13,164 nucleotides of DNA from Methylomonas sp. (GCA_026988195.1 JALSLS010000311.1:1-13164); one strand, 5' to 3'; shown: positions 1 through 7,414, numbered from the stretch's first letter. Notes: a model not told the origin generated them from the letters alone. Translations and numbers: made by a program.

Positions 1-761
1 ATAATTACTTTTGCACCTGTTTTTTCGGTCAACTGTGCTTGTAGTCTTAAAGTATCTGAATCTTGTTGTTTAGGGGGAGGTGGAGCTTCAGTGTCTAAGG
101 CTTTTACTAATTTTTCAGTTGCTCGTACCGTTAAGCCTTGTTTGACAATTCTGTTTGCAATTTCTATTTGCTTATCACTCTCTAATGTTAATAAGGCTCG
201 AGCATGCCCCATTTCAATTAAGCCTTTAGATAACAAAGCTTTTAAATCGTTAGGCAAGTCTAGCAAACGTAATAGATTAGAGACCATAGCTCTAGACTTG
301 CCAACGGCATCCGCTGTTTGTTGGTGAGTTAAATTAAACTCATCGACCAATCTTTTTAATGCTTCTGACTCTTCAAGGGCATTTAAATCTTCGCGTTGGA
401 TATTTTCAATGAGTGCAATAGCCATGGCCGCGCGGTCATCAATGTCTTTGATGATAACGGGGATTTCTGGTAATGCAACTAGCTGAGCTGCTCTCCAGCG
501 CCGTTCGCCGGCAATAATTTCATAACGGTCTACGGAAATAAGTCTAACAACGATGGGTTGAATAATACCTTGCGCTTGAATAGAGTTAGCTAATTCTTGC
601 AGAGCAACGGGATCCATATCTTTGCGAGGTTGATACTGGCCACGCTGTAAAAATTCAATTGGCAAGGTTTGTAAGTCTTGGCCTTTTTCTTTTTCAGTCG
701 GGCTAACATCACCTAAAAGGGCGTTTAACCCACGGCCTAACCCACGTTTCTTTAACGCCAT
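1..761 (-). CDS. parB: Chromosome-partitioning protein ParB (C-terminus cut by window edge)
   Basis: ParB is the CTPase/DNA-clamp protein that loads at parS sites near the origin, spreads, and is moved by the ParA ATPase during chromosome segregation. I translated this gene by hand from an ATG at 759-761; 253 codons are present. The start is typical of ParB (MALKKRGLGRGLNALLG). The N-terminal CTP-binding domain carries GERRWRAA at about residues 86-93 and ENIQRE at about 119-124, both family hallmarks. A helix-turn-helix region follows at about 145-165 (THQQTADAVGKSRAMVSNLL), then a Pro-rich linker near residue 228 and the beginning of the C-terminal dimerisation domain (LTEKTGAKVI). Family proteins are usually about 280-300 residues, so roughly 30-45 are missing beyond the left edge. 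The gene starts 1 base after the parA stop, with only a weak GA-rich ribosome site, so translation is probably coupled to parA. Confidence 0.95.
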   Translation of the reverse strand, partial: MALKKRGLGRGLNALLGDVSPTEKEKGQDLQTLPIEFLQRGQYQPRKDMDPVALQELANSIQAQGIIQPIVVRLISVDRYEIIAGERRWRAAQLVALPEIPVIIKDIDDRAAMAIALIENIQREDLNALEESEALKRLVDEFNLTHQQTADAVGKSRAMVSNLLRLLDLPNDLKALLSKGLIEMGHARALLTLESDKQIEIANRIVKQGLTVRATEKLVKALDTEAPPPPKQQDSDTLRLQAQLTEKTGAKVI

Positions 762-762
762 G

Positions 763-1533
763 TTATTTTTTCTCTTCTTTTCTGATCATTTCACCGGCCA
801 TTGCAATATAAGCAACAGCGCCACGAGATTTTTTATCATATTGAATGATGGGTAAGCCGTGGCTAGGGGCTTCAGCTAGGCGGATGTTTCTTGGAATGCA
901 AGTTCTAAAAACTTTATCGCCAAAAAACTGTTGTAGTTGTTCTGAAACATCTTTGGTTAAACGACTTCTATTGTCAAACATGGTTCTTAAAATCCCCTCA
1001 AGGTGCAGTCCTGGATTGACGGATTCCCTAATGTTTTTTAGTGTTGCCATTAAGGCAGATAAGCCTTCTAATGCGTAGTATTCACATTGCATGGGGATTA
1101 AAACGCTATCGGCCGCAACCATTGCATTTAAGGTTAGCATATTTAATGAGGGTGGACAGTCAATCAAAATATAATCATATTCTGGTTTAATCTGTAATAG
1201 CGTATCTGAAAGTTTTCGCTCCCTGTTTTTTGCATTCATTAAATGAACTTCGGCAGCGGTTAAATCTGAGTTACCAGGAATAATATCAAACCCAACTTCT
1301 TTATTTCTAATAATAATTTCTGAAACAGGGACTTCTTCTAGTAGTAATTCACAGCTTGAGTATTCTACTTCTTCTTTATCAACACCACAGCCCATGGCTG
1401 CATTGCCTTGGGGGTCTAAGTCGATTAATAATACTCGACGATTTGCAGCAGCTAGGGATGCCGCTAAGTTAACACTTGTTGTTGTTTTTCCTACCCCACC
1501 TTTTTGATTGGTAATAGCAATAACTTTACCCAT
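763..1533 (-). CDS. parA: Chromosome-partitioning ATPase ParA (Soj family)
   Basis: Deviant Walker-A P-loop ATPase of the ParA/MinD superfamily; it binds the nucleoid as an ATP dimer and drives segregation of ParB-parS complexes. With the start used here it is 256 residues, normal for chromosomal ParA. Visible motifs are the deviant Walker A KGGVGKTT (residues 11-18, with signature Lys11 and Lys16), the A' motif LLIDLDPQGNA (about 35-45) and the Walker B segment YILIDCPPSL (about 120-130). The C-terminus is rich in basic residues. A longer reading would begin at TTG (1540-1542), but that codon directly abuts the GGAG ribosome site. The ATG at 1531-1533 lies 9 bases after GGAG and gives the usual MGKVIAITNQKGG start, so I chose it. 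It overlaps the end of rsmG by 8 bases and precedes parB by 1 base, so the genes form one operon. Confidence 0.96.
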   Translation of the reverse strand: MGKVIAITNQKGGVGKTTTSVNLAASLAAANRRVLLIDLDPQGNAAMGCGVDKEEVEYSSCELLLEEVPVSEIIIRNKEVGFDIIPGNSDLTAAEVHLMNAKNRERKLSDTLLQIKPEYDYILIDCPPSLNMLTLNAMVAADSVLIPMQCEYYALEGLSALMATLKNIRESVNPGLHLEGILRTMFDNRSRLTKDVSEQLQQFFGDKVFRTCIPRNIRLAEAPSHGLPIIQYDKKSRGAVAYIAMAGEMIRKEEKK

Positions 1534-2158
1534 GTTCTGCAACTCCTTCGATTTTAATTAAGCATCTTTCAGCCTCAACGTTTGGAATGGTAAGTTGGAT
1601 AACGGAGTGAGGTGTTGATAGTGCCTGAATTTCTTCTATACTGGGCTGTTGACCTTTCATGGCTAATAAAATACCTGAGGGGGCTATTAAGTGTTTAGTT
1701 AAATTTATAATGTCCTGTAAATTGGCAAATGCACGCAGGGTAACAGTAGAAAATAAGCTGTTGGCTTGCAGGCTTTCTACTCGAGTATGCTGGACACTGA
1801 CATTTTTTAATTTTAATTCTAAAATGGCTTGTTGTACAAAGCGAGTTTTCTTTGAATTTGAATCTATTAATATAAATTCAACATCAGGTAAAAATATAGC
1901 GAGAGGAATTCCGGGTAAGCCAGCGCCCGTCCCTATATCAGCAACCCGGCCACCTTGAATAAAAGGTAGAATTGTCAAGCTATCTAAGATGTGTAGACGA
2001 GCCATGTCATCTTTGTTGCGTACGGCCGTTAAATTATAAGTTTTATTCCATTTTTCAATTAATAAAATAAAATTCAGTAAAGTCTCTAGCTGGTCGGTAC
2101 TATAGTCGATTTCGAGTGTTTCTAGGCCGTGCTGTAAAATTTGTTTGCAACTTTCCAT
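1526..2158 (-). CDS. rsmG: 16S rRNA (guanine-N7) methyltransferase RsmG (GidB)
   Basis: SAM-dependent methyltransferase that makes m7G527 in the 530 loop of 16S rRNA; loss of the family confers low-level streptomycin resistance. The protein has 210 residues, the usual length. Recognisable blocks are NLTAVR (about 42-47), HILDSL (56-61), the glycine-rich SAM loop ADIGTGAGLPGIPLAI (about 73-88), an acidic motif at FILIDSNSKKTRF (about 95-107), LRAFANL (141-147) and MKGQQP (about 166-171). Its ATG shares one base with the mnmG stop (TAATG arrangement), and its stop lies inside the start region of parA. Expression therefore probably depends on mnmG transcription and translational coupling. The mnmG-rsmG pairing is the classic gidA-gidB arrangement. 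Confidence 0.95.
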   Translation of the reverse strand: MESCKQILQHGLETLEIDYSTDQLETLLNFILLIEKWNKTYNLTAVRNKDDMARLHILDSLTILPFIQGGRVADIGTGAGLPGIPLAIFLPDVEFILIDSNSKKTRFVQQAILELKLKNVSVQHTRVESLQANSLFSTVTLRAFANLQDIINLTKHLIAPSGILLAMKGQQPSIEEIQALSTPHSVIQLTIPNVEAERCLIKIEGVAEHG

Positions 2159-4026
2159 TATGCAGATTTCTTTTTTAAGTGAACGAGTAATAAGGATATT
2201 GCTGCAGCTGTAATGCCTGGGATGCGAGAAGCTTGCCCTAGGGTTTCTGGTTTTTGAGTTTTTAATTTTTCGACTACTTCATTAGATAAGCCTGAAACTT
2301 TACTGTAATCTTCATTAACAGGTAGGTTTAAGTGGTTGTAGCGTTTTGTGCGGTTAATCTCTGTTTGCTGTCTTTCAATATAGCCTGCATATTTAGCTTG
2401 TATGGCGACTTGTTCTGCAACTTGCTGATCTATATTATCTATTTCAGCAAAAGAAAGTAAATTGTCAACATCTACCTCAGGGCGGTGCAATAAAGCAAAC
2501 ATACTGGCTTCTTTTTTTAATTCTTTGCCCCATATTTTTTCGGCTTGCAAAGCTTTATCGGTTCCTGTTCTTACCCATTTTTTACTTAATTCGGTTTGTA
2601 ACTGAGAAATCTGTTCTCGCTTTTTTTCAAATATTTGCCAGCGAATATCGTCAACCAAACCTAGGGCTTTACCCTTTTCTGTTAAGCGTAAGTCAGCATT
2701 ATCTTCTCTTAATAGTAAGCGATATTCAGCTCGACTGGTAAACATGCGATAGGGTTCTTGTGTGCCGAGCGTGATAAGGTCATCAATCATCACCCCTATA
2801 TAGGCTTCGTCACGTGCTGGACACCAGCTTTCAAGGCCTTTCACTTGCCGAGCTGCGTTTAATCCAGCAATTAAGCCTTGGGCGGCAGCTTCTTCATACC
2901 CTGTGGTACCGTTAATTTGTCCAGCAAAAAATAAGCCGGCCATGTGTTTGGTTTCTAAAGAAGATTTTAAATTAATGGGGTTGAAATAATCATATTCAAT
3001 AGCGTAGCCAGGCCGAATAATGACGGCATTTTCAAAGCCGAGCATAGACTGTACGAATTGATATTGAATATCAAAAGGTAAGCTAGTTGAAATACCATTA
3101 GGATATATTTCGTGAGTATCTAAGCCTTCAGGCTCAACAAAAATTTGATGGGAATCTCTATCAGCAAAACGGACAACTTTATCTTCAATGGAGGGGCAGT
3201 ATCTTGGCCCAACACCATCGATAATGCCCGTGTACATTGGGGACCTGTCCATACCTGAGCGAATAATGTCGTGAGTTTTGCTATTGGTACGCGTTATATA
3301 GCAGGGGATTTGTCGAGGGTGTTGCTGTTGAGACCCCATAAAAGAAAAAACGGGAAGGTTAGTATCACCTAGTTGAGTCTCAAGTTTACTGAAATTGATA
3401 CTTCTACCGTCAATACGAGGAGGTGTTCCTGTTTTAAGACGGTCAACTTGAAAAGGAAGTTCACGTAGTCGGTCGGCTAAGGCTATGGATGCTGCTTCCC
3501 CTGCTCTGCCACCTGCATAGTTTTCTAATCCAATATGAATTAATCCGCCTAAAAATGTCCCCGTTGTTAACACCACGGTTTTTGCTGAAAAATCCAGCCC
3601 CATTTGGGTCTTAAGCCCTACAATTCTATCGCCTTTAACTATAAAATCAGAGACCGTTTGTTGAAATAATGTAAGATTATCTTGGTTCTCTAATGTAAAG
3701 CGAATGGCTTGCTTGTATAAATTGCGATCTGTTTGGGCGCGAGTTGCTCTGACCGCAGGGCCTTTGCTTGAGTTTAAGGTTCTAAACTGGATACCTGCTT
3801 TATCAGCAGCGTGAGCCATTGCGCCGCCTAAGGCATCAATTTCTTTGACCAAGTGGCCTTTACCAATGCCACCAATGGCAGGGTTGCAACTCATTTGCCC
3901 TAAAGTGTCAATATTTTGGGTAAGAAGCAGTGTCCTAACCCCAAGGCGAGCCGATGCTAGTGCTGCTTCGGTGCCTGCGTGGCCACCACCGATGATAATA
4001 ACGTCAAAATTTTTCTGGAAAGTCAC
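2158..4026 (-). CDS. mnmG: tRNA U34 5-carboxymethylaminomethyl modification enzyme MnmG (GidA)
   Basis: FAD-dependent enzyme that, together with MnmE, installs (carboxymethyl)aminomethyl groups on wobble uridine 34 of certain tRNAs, using methylene-tetrahydrofolate. Its 622 residues compare with about 629 in E. coli. The N-terminal dinucleotide-binding motif is IIIGGGHAGTEAA (10-22). Both family signatures are present: GPRYCPSIEDK, with the conserved cysteine, in the middle, and AGQINGTTGYEEAAAQG further on. The C-terminal helical domain contains GYIERQQTEI and ends in a basic tail. The start is GTG (4024-4026): reading upstream in frame I found no ATG, and no clear Shine-Dalgarno precedes it. 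It is the first gene of the mnmG-rsmG-parA-parB unit, and a promoter candidate lies at 4063-4091. Confidence 0.97.
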   Translation of the reverse strand: MTFQKNFDVIIIGGGHAGTEAALASARLGVRTLLLTQNIDTLGQMSCNPAIGGIGKGHLVKEIDALGGAMAHAADKAGIQFRTLNSSKGPAVRATRAQTDRNLYKQAIRFTLENQDNLTLFQQTVSDFIVKGDRIVGLKTQMGLDFSAKTVVLTTGTFLGGLIHIGLENYAGGRAGEAASIALADRLRELPFQVDRLKTGTPPRIDGRSINFSKLETQLGDTNLPVFSFMGSQQQHPRQIPCYITRTNSKTHDIIRSGMDRSPMYTGIIDGVGPRYCPSIEDKVVRFADRDSHQIFVEPEGLDTHEIYPNGISTSLPFDIQYQFVQSMLGFENAVIIRPGYAIEYDYFNPINLKSSLETKHMAGLFFAGQINGTTGYEEAAAQGLIAGLNAARQVKGLESWCPARDEAYIGVMIDDLITLGTQEPYRMFTSRAEYRLLLREDNADLRLTEKGKALGLVDDIRWQIFEKKREQISQLQTELSKKWVRTGTDKALQAEKIWGKELKKEASMFALLHRPEVDVDNLLSFAEIDNIDQQVAEQVAIQAKYAGYIERQQTEINRTKRYNHLNLPVNEDYSKVSGLSNEVVEKLKTQKPETLGQASRIPGITAAAISLLLVHLKKKSA

Positions 4027-4062
4027 AGTGATTTTATGTTCAAATAAACAAGGTATATTAAT

Positions 4063-4091
4063 AGTATATGGTGATTAATCCAATTTATTAA
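4063..4091 (-). promoter_or_regulatory. Candidate sigma-70 promoter for the mnmG-rsmG-parA-parB operon
   Basis: Read on the minus strand: a -35-like TTAATA (4091-4086), a 17-base spacer and a -10-like TATACT (4068-4063). The predicted start near 4056 gives a leader of about 30 bases before the GTG of mnmG. The -10 is close to consensus but the -35 is moderate, and the region is AT-rich, so chance matches are possible. It overlaps the leader of the divergent gene at 4101. Confidence 0.4.
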
Positions 4092-4100
4092 GGTGTTTAA

Positions 4101-4331
4101 ATGAAAAAAACAAAGAAATTAAAAGGATTAAGTGAAAGCTTAGTCAATAACCCGGTCGCAAAGTTTGCATACCAGTTCAATAAGGCTCAGATTTATAAAG
4201 ACAAAACAAAATATCAGCGTGGAGCTAAACATAAAGGGAAGGAGCCTTTTCCAATGGTGCTTTCGGTAGCATTGGAAAAGGTTTCTAGTTTTTTTGTAGG
4301 CTGTTTATTTTATATGGAAATAGATTTTTGA
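4101..4331 (+). CDS. Small very basic protein with an in-frame terminator; possible non-stop (ArfA-like) gene
   Basis: 76-codon reading frame starting at an ATG preceded by AAGGTG (4090-4095) at 5-base spacing, a credible ribosome site. Residues 1-48 are strongly basic (13 Lys and 1 Arg against 3 acidic residues). They contain NNPVAKFAYQFNKAQ (16-30) and QRGAKHKGKE (39-48). From memory this resembles a family of small uncharacterised proteobacterial proteins with an NPVAK...FNKA...KHKG pattern (I recall DUF7230, unverified). It also resembles ribosome-rescue factor ArfA in size, charge and gene design, but the ArfA KGKGSY motif is not evident. Codons 49-65 coincide with a strong terminator hairpin and T-run (4245-4295). 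Most transcripts should therefore end before the stop codon at 4329, and residues 66-76 may rarely be made. No other plus-strand gene lies upstream that this terminator could serve. Function is not established. Confidence 0.6.
   Translation: MKKTKKLKGLSESLVNNPVAKFAYQFNKAQIYKDKTKYQRGAKHKGKEPFPMVLSVALEKVSSFFVGCLFYMEIDF
4240..4295 (+). terminator. Strong Rho-independent terminator inside the reading frame of the small basic gene
   Basis: A perfect 12-bp inverted repeat, CCTTTTCCAATG (4245-4256) with CATTGGAAAAGG (4270-4281). After one G/G mismatch three inner pairs (T-A, G.T, C-G) close a 5-base loop TTTCG (4261-4265). Outer pairs including G.T wobbles extend the stem back to 4240 and forward to 4286. 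A run of seven T follows at 4289-4295. On the opposite strand the hairpin is followed by CTCCTTCCC rather than a T-run, so it works mainly rightward. It begins exactly at codon 49 of the gene at 4101 and ends near codon 65. Confidence 0.88.
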
Positions 4332-4342
4332 GAGCTTGTTTG

Positions 4343-4867
4343 TTAGTCGCTCAATCTATCAATCATGCTTTCAGCCTGTTTAGCAAATTTCTTTAGATCG
4401 CCACTTTTTATGGTTTCAATAGGGATAACAATGGCGGAGTTTATATCAATAAAAATATGCACATATTTATCAACGTAGTCAACGCGTAACATATCTTTCC
4501 AGGGTGTCTTGTGTTTTCCACCTGGAGATTTTTCTGCTAAATAGTCTTGCTCAATACTCAGTGTGTGTATGCCAAAGATGTCCGCCTTTTCTTTGTCTGT
4601 ATATTTATCAAGAAATTGTCTACGCATGTCTGTTTTCATGGCGTAAGGTGAGAATATAGCCCAGCCTCCTGCTAAAATTGCGATATAAGCCGTGGTCATC
4701 ATATCAGCATAGTAAATATAATAAAACAGACCGATTAGTAGCATAATGCCTGGGACTATTAGCTTATGCTTGCGGATGTTTTTTTGTAGGTCGATATCGT
4801 TTTTTAAGATCATTTCATTGAAATGAATTAAATCTTGTTCTCTGAATTCGTACTCTATTTCATACAT
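4343..4867 (-). CDS. YcxB-like two-helix membrane protein of unknown function
   Basis: 174 residues. The N-terminus is acidic and amphipathic (MYEIEYEFREQDL), followed by two hydrophobic segments at about 36-53 and 57-74, a basic stretch (KTDMRRQF) and a soluble C-terminal domain with PWKDMLRVDYVDKYVHIFID (about 122-141) and AIVIPIETI (145-153). This order matches the YcxB-like family as I remember it: an N-terminal strand region, two membrane helices, then a C-terminal module with a conserved Trp and a late isoleucine/proline-rich strand. No enzymatic motif is visible and no biochemical role is known to me. The ATG at 4865-4867 has only a weak upstream ribosome site. It lies 48 bases after the SPOR gene on the same strand, so it may be the last gene of the argS unit. 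Its 3' end faces the small basic gene, 11 bases from that gene's stop. Confidence 0.7.
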   Translation of the reverse strand: MYEIEYEFREQDLIHFNEMILKNDIDLQKNIRKHKLIVPGIMLLIGLFYYIYYADMMTTAYIAILAGGWAIFSPYAMKTDMRRQFLDKYTDKEKADIFGIHTLSIEQDYLAEKSPGGKHKTPWKDMLRVDYVDKYVHIFIDINSAIVIPIETIKSGDLKKFAKQAESMIDRLSD

Positions 4868-4915
4868 ATTTCTAATTGTGTTTGTGATGATTAAAAGGAA
4901 TGTGACGTTATGGTG

Positions 4916-5491
4916 CTACTGTTTAATTTCAGTAACGATAATGTCGACACCATTTTTCTTGAGTCGTTTTTTTAGAATAGATACTTGAGAAGAGCTGCTG
5001 AAGGGGCCCATTTTTATTCTATTCCAAGTAGCCCCTCCCACCGTTGCCTTTTCGACTCTAGACTCGATTCCCATTAAAGCAAGTTTGGCTTTTAATTTAT
5101 CAGCTTCTGCAAAGTTACGAAAGGATCCTGCCTGAACATTATAGTGACCTGCTTTACGTTTACCTAGAAACTCTTCGCGGCGACGTGTGTTAATTTCATT
5201 GTCAGGAACTACAATCTCAGTTTCAGGGAGGATGGTGTAAAAATCATAGCGAGGTTCTACCCTTTGTTTGTTTTGATGTTTTGGGGTTTTTTTTGCCTGT
5301 ACGGCTGTAGTCGCTGTCTTGTGTTCGGGCTGAAGTTTAGTTTTTGGGCTGCTCCCCTTTAAGAAAGCTAAAAAAATTACAAAAAGGGCAAGCAGTAAAA
5401 AAATTAAAAGCCATTTCCACCAAGCCACCGTATTTTGCTGCTGAGGCTTTTTACTTCTACTTGCTGCTCTGTTTTTATAATCTCTCGACAT
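4916..5491 (-). CDS. SPOR-domain inner-membrane protein (FtsN-like, argS-linked)
   Basis: 191 residues with the architecture of single-pass SPOR proteins. There is a short basic cytoplasmic N-terminus (MSRDYKNRAASRSKK), one membrane helix at about 24-44, and a charged periplasmic linker containing YDFYTILPETEIVVP (about 82-96). A C-terminal SPOR domain follows at about 115-189 (GHYNVQAGSF...ADKLKAKL...WNRIKMGPF). SPOR domains bind denuded peptidoglycan glycan strands at division sites. The N-terminus resembles FtsN, and the FYTILPE motif is typical of the SPOR proteins found beside argS in gammaproteobacteria. Whether this is the essential FtsN or a paralogue cannot be decided here, so no symbol is given. 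Its ATG shares one base with the argS stop (TAATG), implying coupled translation. Confidence 0.88.
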   Translation of the reverse strand: MSRDYKNRAASRSKKPQQQNTVAWWKWLLIFLLLALFVIFLAFLKGSSPKTKLQPEHKTATTAVQAKKTPKHQNKQRVEPRYDFYTILPETEIVVPDNEINTRRREEFLGKRKAGHYNVQAGSFRNFAEADKLKAKLALMGIESRVEKATVGGATWNRIKMGPFSSSSQVSILKKRLKKNGVDIIVTEIKQ

Positions 5492-7251
5492 TACATTGAC
5501 TCGGGTGTGTTTATATTCAATAAAGATAAGCCATTAGCGAGAATCTGTTTTGTGGCGCAAATAAGGTTAAGCCGTGCATTTCTAAGAGCTTCATCTTCAA
5601 CTAGAAATTGGTGGGCATTATAGTAAGTATGAAAACTATTGGCTAATTCTCTTAGGTAGTGAATGAGTAAATGAGGTTCATATTGAATAGCTGCTTTTTC
5701 AAGTAATTCTGGGTATTTAGACAAGGCTTTAATCAGTGCCGTTTCATGAGGCTCTGTAAGTTTATTAAGGTTATCCATACCTAAAATTAAATTCCTCTCC
5801 CAACCTTTATCGTCAAGTTGGCGTAGAACACTGCAAACACGTGCATGAGCGTATTGTACATAAAATACAGGGTTTTCATTGGTTTTAGAGGTTGCCAATT
5901 TAAGATCAAAGTCCATATGCTGTTCAGATTTTCGCATCACATAAAAGAAACGAGCAGCATCTGTCCCGACTTCACTGCGAAGTTGACGCAAGGTAACAAA
6001 CTCCCCTGAGCGAGTAGACATGGGAACCCTTTCTGACCCACGGTATAGAACTGCAAACTGGACTAATATAACTTTAAGTTTTGATTCGTCAGCACCTAAG
6101 GCTTGCATTGCCGCTTTAACTCTTGGTATATAGCCGTGATGATCTGCGCCCCATATATTGATGATTTGATCAAATCCACGATCAAGTTTATTCATGTGGT
6201 AAGCAATATCTGAAGCAAAATAAGTGGACTGGCCATTGTCTCTAACAACAACGCGATCTTTTTCATCGCCTAAGCGGCTAGAGGCAAACCAAGTGGCTCC
6301 TTCTTTTTGATAAAGATAGCCAGAAGCATCTAAGCGATCTAAAGCATCTTGGATGGAGTTGTCTTCCATCAGGCTACGCTCGGAAAACCATTTTTGAAAG
6401 CTTACTCCAAACTCTTCTAGATCTTCTTTAATATCATTAAGGATGACAGATAATCCCGCTTGAAATAAATCATTGTAAAGTGATTTTCCTAGGAGGGTTT
6501 TTGCTCTGGCAATAAGGGCGTCAATATGCAGTTCTTTATCGCCACCTAAAGGTTCATCTGCTGGAATATCTTCAGTCACTAAATCTGCTGGTCTGCGGTA
6601 TTCATTACCTGTATCTTTATGTAGGTTAAAGGCAATATCTCTAATATACTCACCGCGGTAGCCATTACTTGGAAAGGCAACAACTTCGCCGCACTCTTCA
6701 AGATAACGAAGCCATACACTGGTGGCGAGTATATCCATCTGACGACCCGCGTCATTAACGTAATACTCTTTGGAGACATTAAATCCTACGGCTTGTAATA
6801 AGTCTGCAACAGCAGAGCCATAAGCTGCACCTCTACCGTGGCCAACATGAAGGGGGCCTGTTGGGTTGGCAGAAACAAATTCAACTTGTACTTCTTTATT
6901 AGCGCCTATTGCACTTAGACCATAACTTTTGCCTTCTTTATGGATCTGCTTAATTAGCTGGAGGTGGTTATCCGAATTGATGAAAAAATTAATAAACCCA
7001 GGGCCTGCTATTTCTATTTTAGAGACGGCAGGGTCAGTTGGGAGTAAAGAAATAATTTTTTCAGCAAGTTGGCGAGGGTTGGTTTTTGCTGGCTTAGCAA
7101 GAGCTAAGGCTAAATTGGTAGCAAAGTCACCATGTTTAGAGTCTTTAGTTCTCTCAATAGATATTTGTGGTGTTACCCCATGATCTAGAATACCTTCGGA
7201 TTTAAGGCTTGCAATCGCATGTTGCAGTAGCGTTTCTAGCTTTTGTTTCAT
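5491..7251 (-). CDS. argS: Arginyl-tRNA synthetase
   Basis: Class I aminoacyl-tRNA synthetase that charges tRNA-Arg in the cytoplasm. It has the N-terminal Add-1 domain typical of ArgRS and the HIGH motif as HVGH within ANPTGPLHVGHGRGA. The KMSKS region is in the degenerate ArgRS form VPMSTRSGEF, and a C-terminal DALR anticodon-binding domain contains YVQYAHARVCSVLRQL. I use the ATG at 7249-7251 (586 residues), because MKQKLETLLQHAIASL aligns with the usual ArgRS beginning. An in-frame ATG nine codons upstream (7276-7278, 595 residues) is also possible. Neither has a clear ribosome site, and the predicted promoter would start transcripts only about 4 bases before the upstream ATG. The gene overlaps the downstream SPOR gene by one base. 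Confidence 0.96.
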   Translation of the reverse strand: MKQKLETLLQHAIASLKSEGILDHGVTPQISIERTKDSKHGDFATNLALALAKPAKTNPRQLAEKIISLLPTDPAVSKIEIAGPGFINFFINSDNHLQLIKQIHKEGKSYGLSAIGANKEVQVEFVSANPTGPLHVGHGRGAAYGSAVADLLQAVGFNVSKEYYVNDAGRQMDILATSVWLRYLEECGEVVAFPSNGYRGEYIRDIAFNLHKDTGNEYRRPADLVTEDIPADEPLGGDKELHIDALIARAKTLLGKSLYNDLFQAGLSVILNDIKEDLEEFGVSFQKWFSERSLMEDNSIQDALDRLDASGYLYQKEGATWFASSRLGDEKDRVVVRDNGQSTYFASDIAYHMNKLDRGFDQIINIWGADHHGYIPRVKAAMQALGADESKLKVILVQFAVLYRGSERVPMSTRSGEFVTLRQLRSEVGTDAARFFYVMRKSEQHMDFDLKLATSKTNENPVFYVQYAHARVCSVLRQLDDKGWERNLILGMDNLNKLTEPHETALIKALSKYPELLEKAAIQYEPHLLIHYLRELANSFHTYYNAHQFLVEDEALRNARLNLICATKQILANGLSLLNINTPESM

Positions 7252-7288
7252 TTGTTTTTTTGAATGGTGAAAGGACATCAGAATCAGT

Positions 7289-7318
7289 ATTATCCATGAA
7301 AAAATAGTATTTCGCCAA
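7289..7318 (-). promoter_or_regulatory. argS: Candidate sigma-70 promoter for argS
   Basis: Read on the minus strand: TTGGCG (7318-7313) as -35, an 18-base spacer and GATAAT (7294-7289) as -10. Transcription would begin near 7282. This leaves about 30 bases to the ATG at 7251 but only about 4 to the ATG at 7278, which favours the shorter protein. It was found by eye only. Confidence 0.4.
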
Positions 7319-7414
7319 TGCAGAAAACAAAAACAAGATTAGTACTTTCAATTACAAACAAACAAATAAAGCTCTCGGCGACAAATATAAACAATGCTGT
7401 TGGTGGTTTTCAAC

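Noticed and set aside
91..327. 78-codon plus-strand frame
   Set aside because: It lies antisense inside parB, whose translation is clearly conserved in the opposite strand; no ribosome site or family resemblance.
845..1078. Plus-strand frame antisense to parA
   Set aside because: Shadow of the conserved parA codons; composition is not protein-like.
1534..1542. TTG start that lengthens ParA by three residues
   Set aside because: The TTG touches the GGAG ribosome site, while the ATG at 1531-1533 has proper spacing and gives the family-typical start.
2811..2816. CACGTG core, possible parS near parAB (also at 5838-5843)
   Set aside because: Flanks do not form the 16-base parS palindrome (about 9 of 16 match TGTTTCACGTGAAACA), and both lie within conserved coding sequence.
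4467..4475. TTATCAACG, near match to a DnaA box (also TTATCCATG at 7290-7298)
   Set aside because: Isolated imperfect matches without a cluster or AT-rich unwinding element; not evidence for oriC.
7355..7370. Short CAAA tandem repeat
   Set aside because: Only about three units in an AT-rich region; chance or slippage is sufficient explanation.
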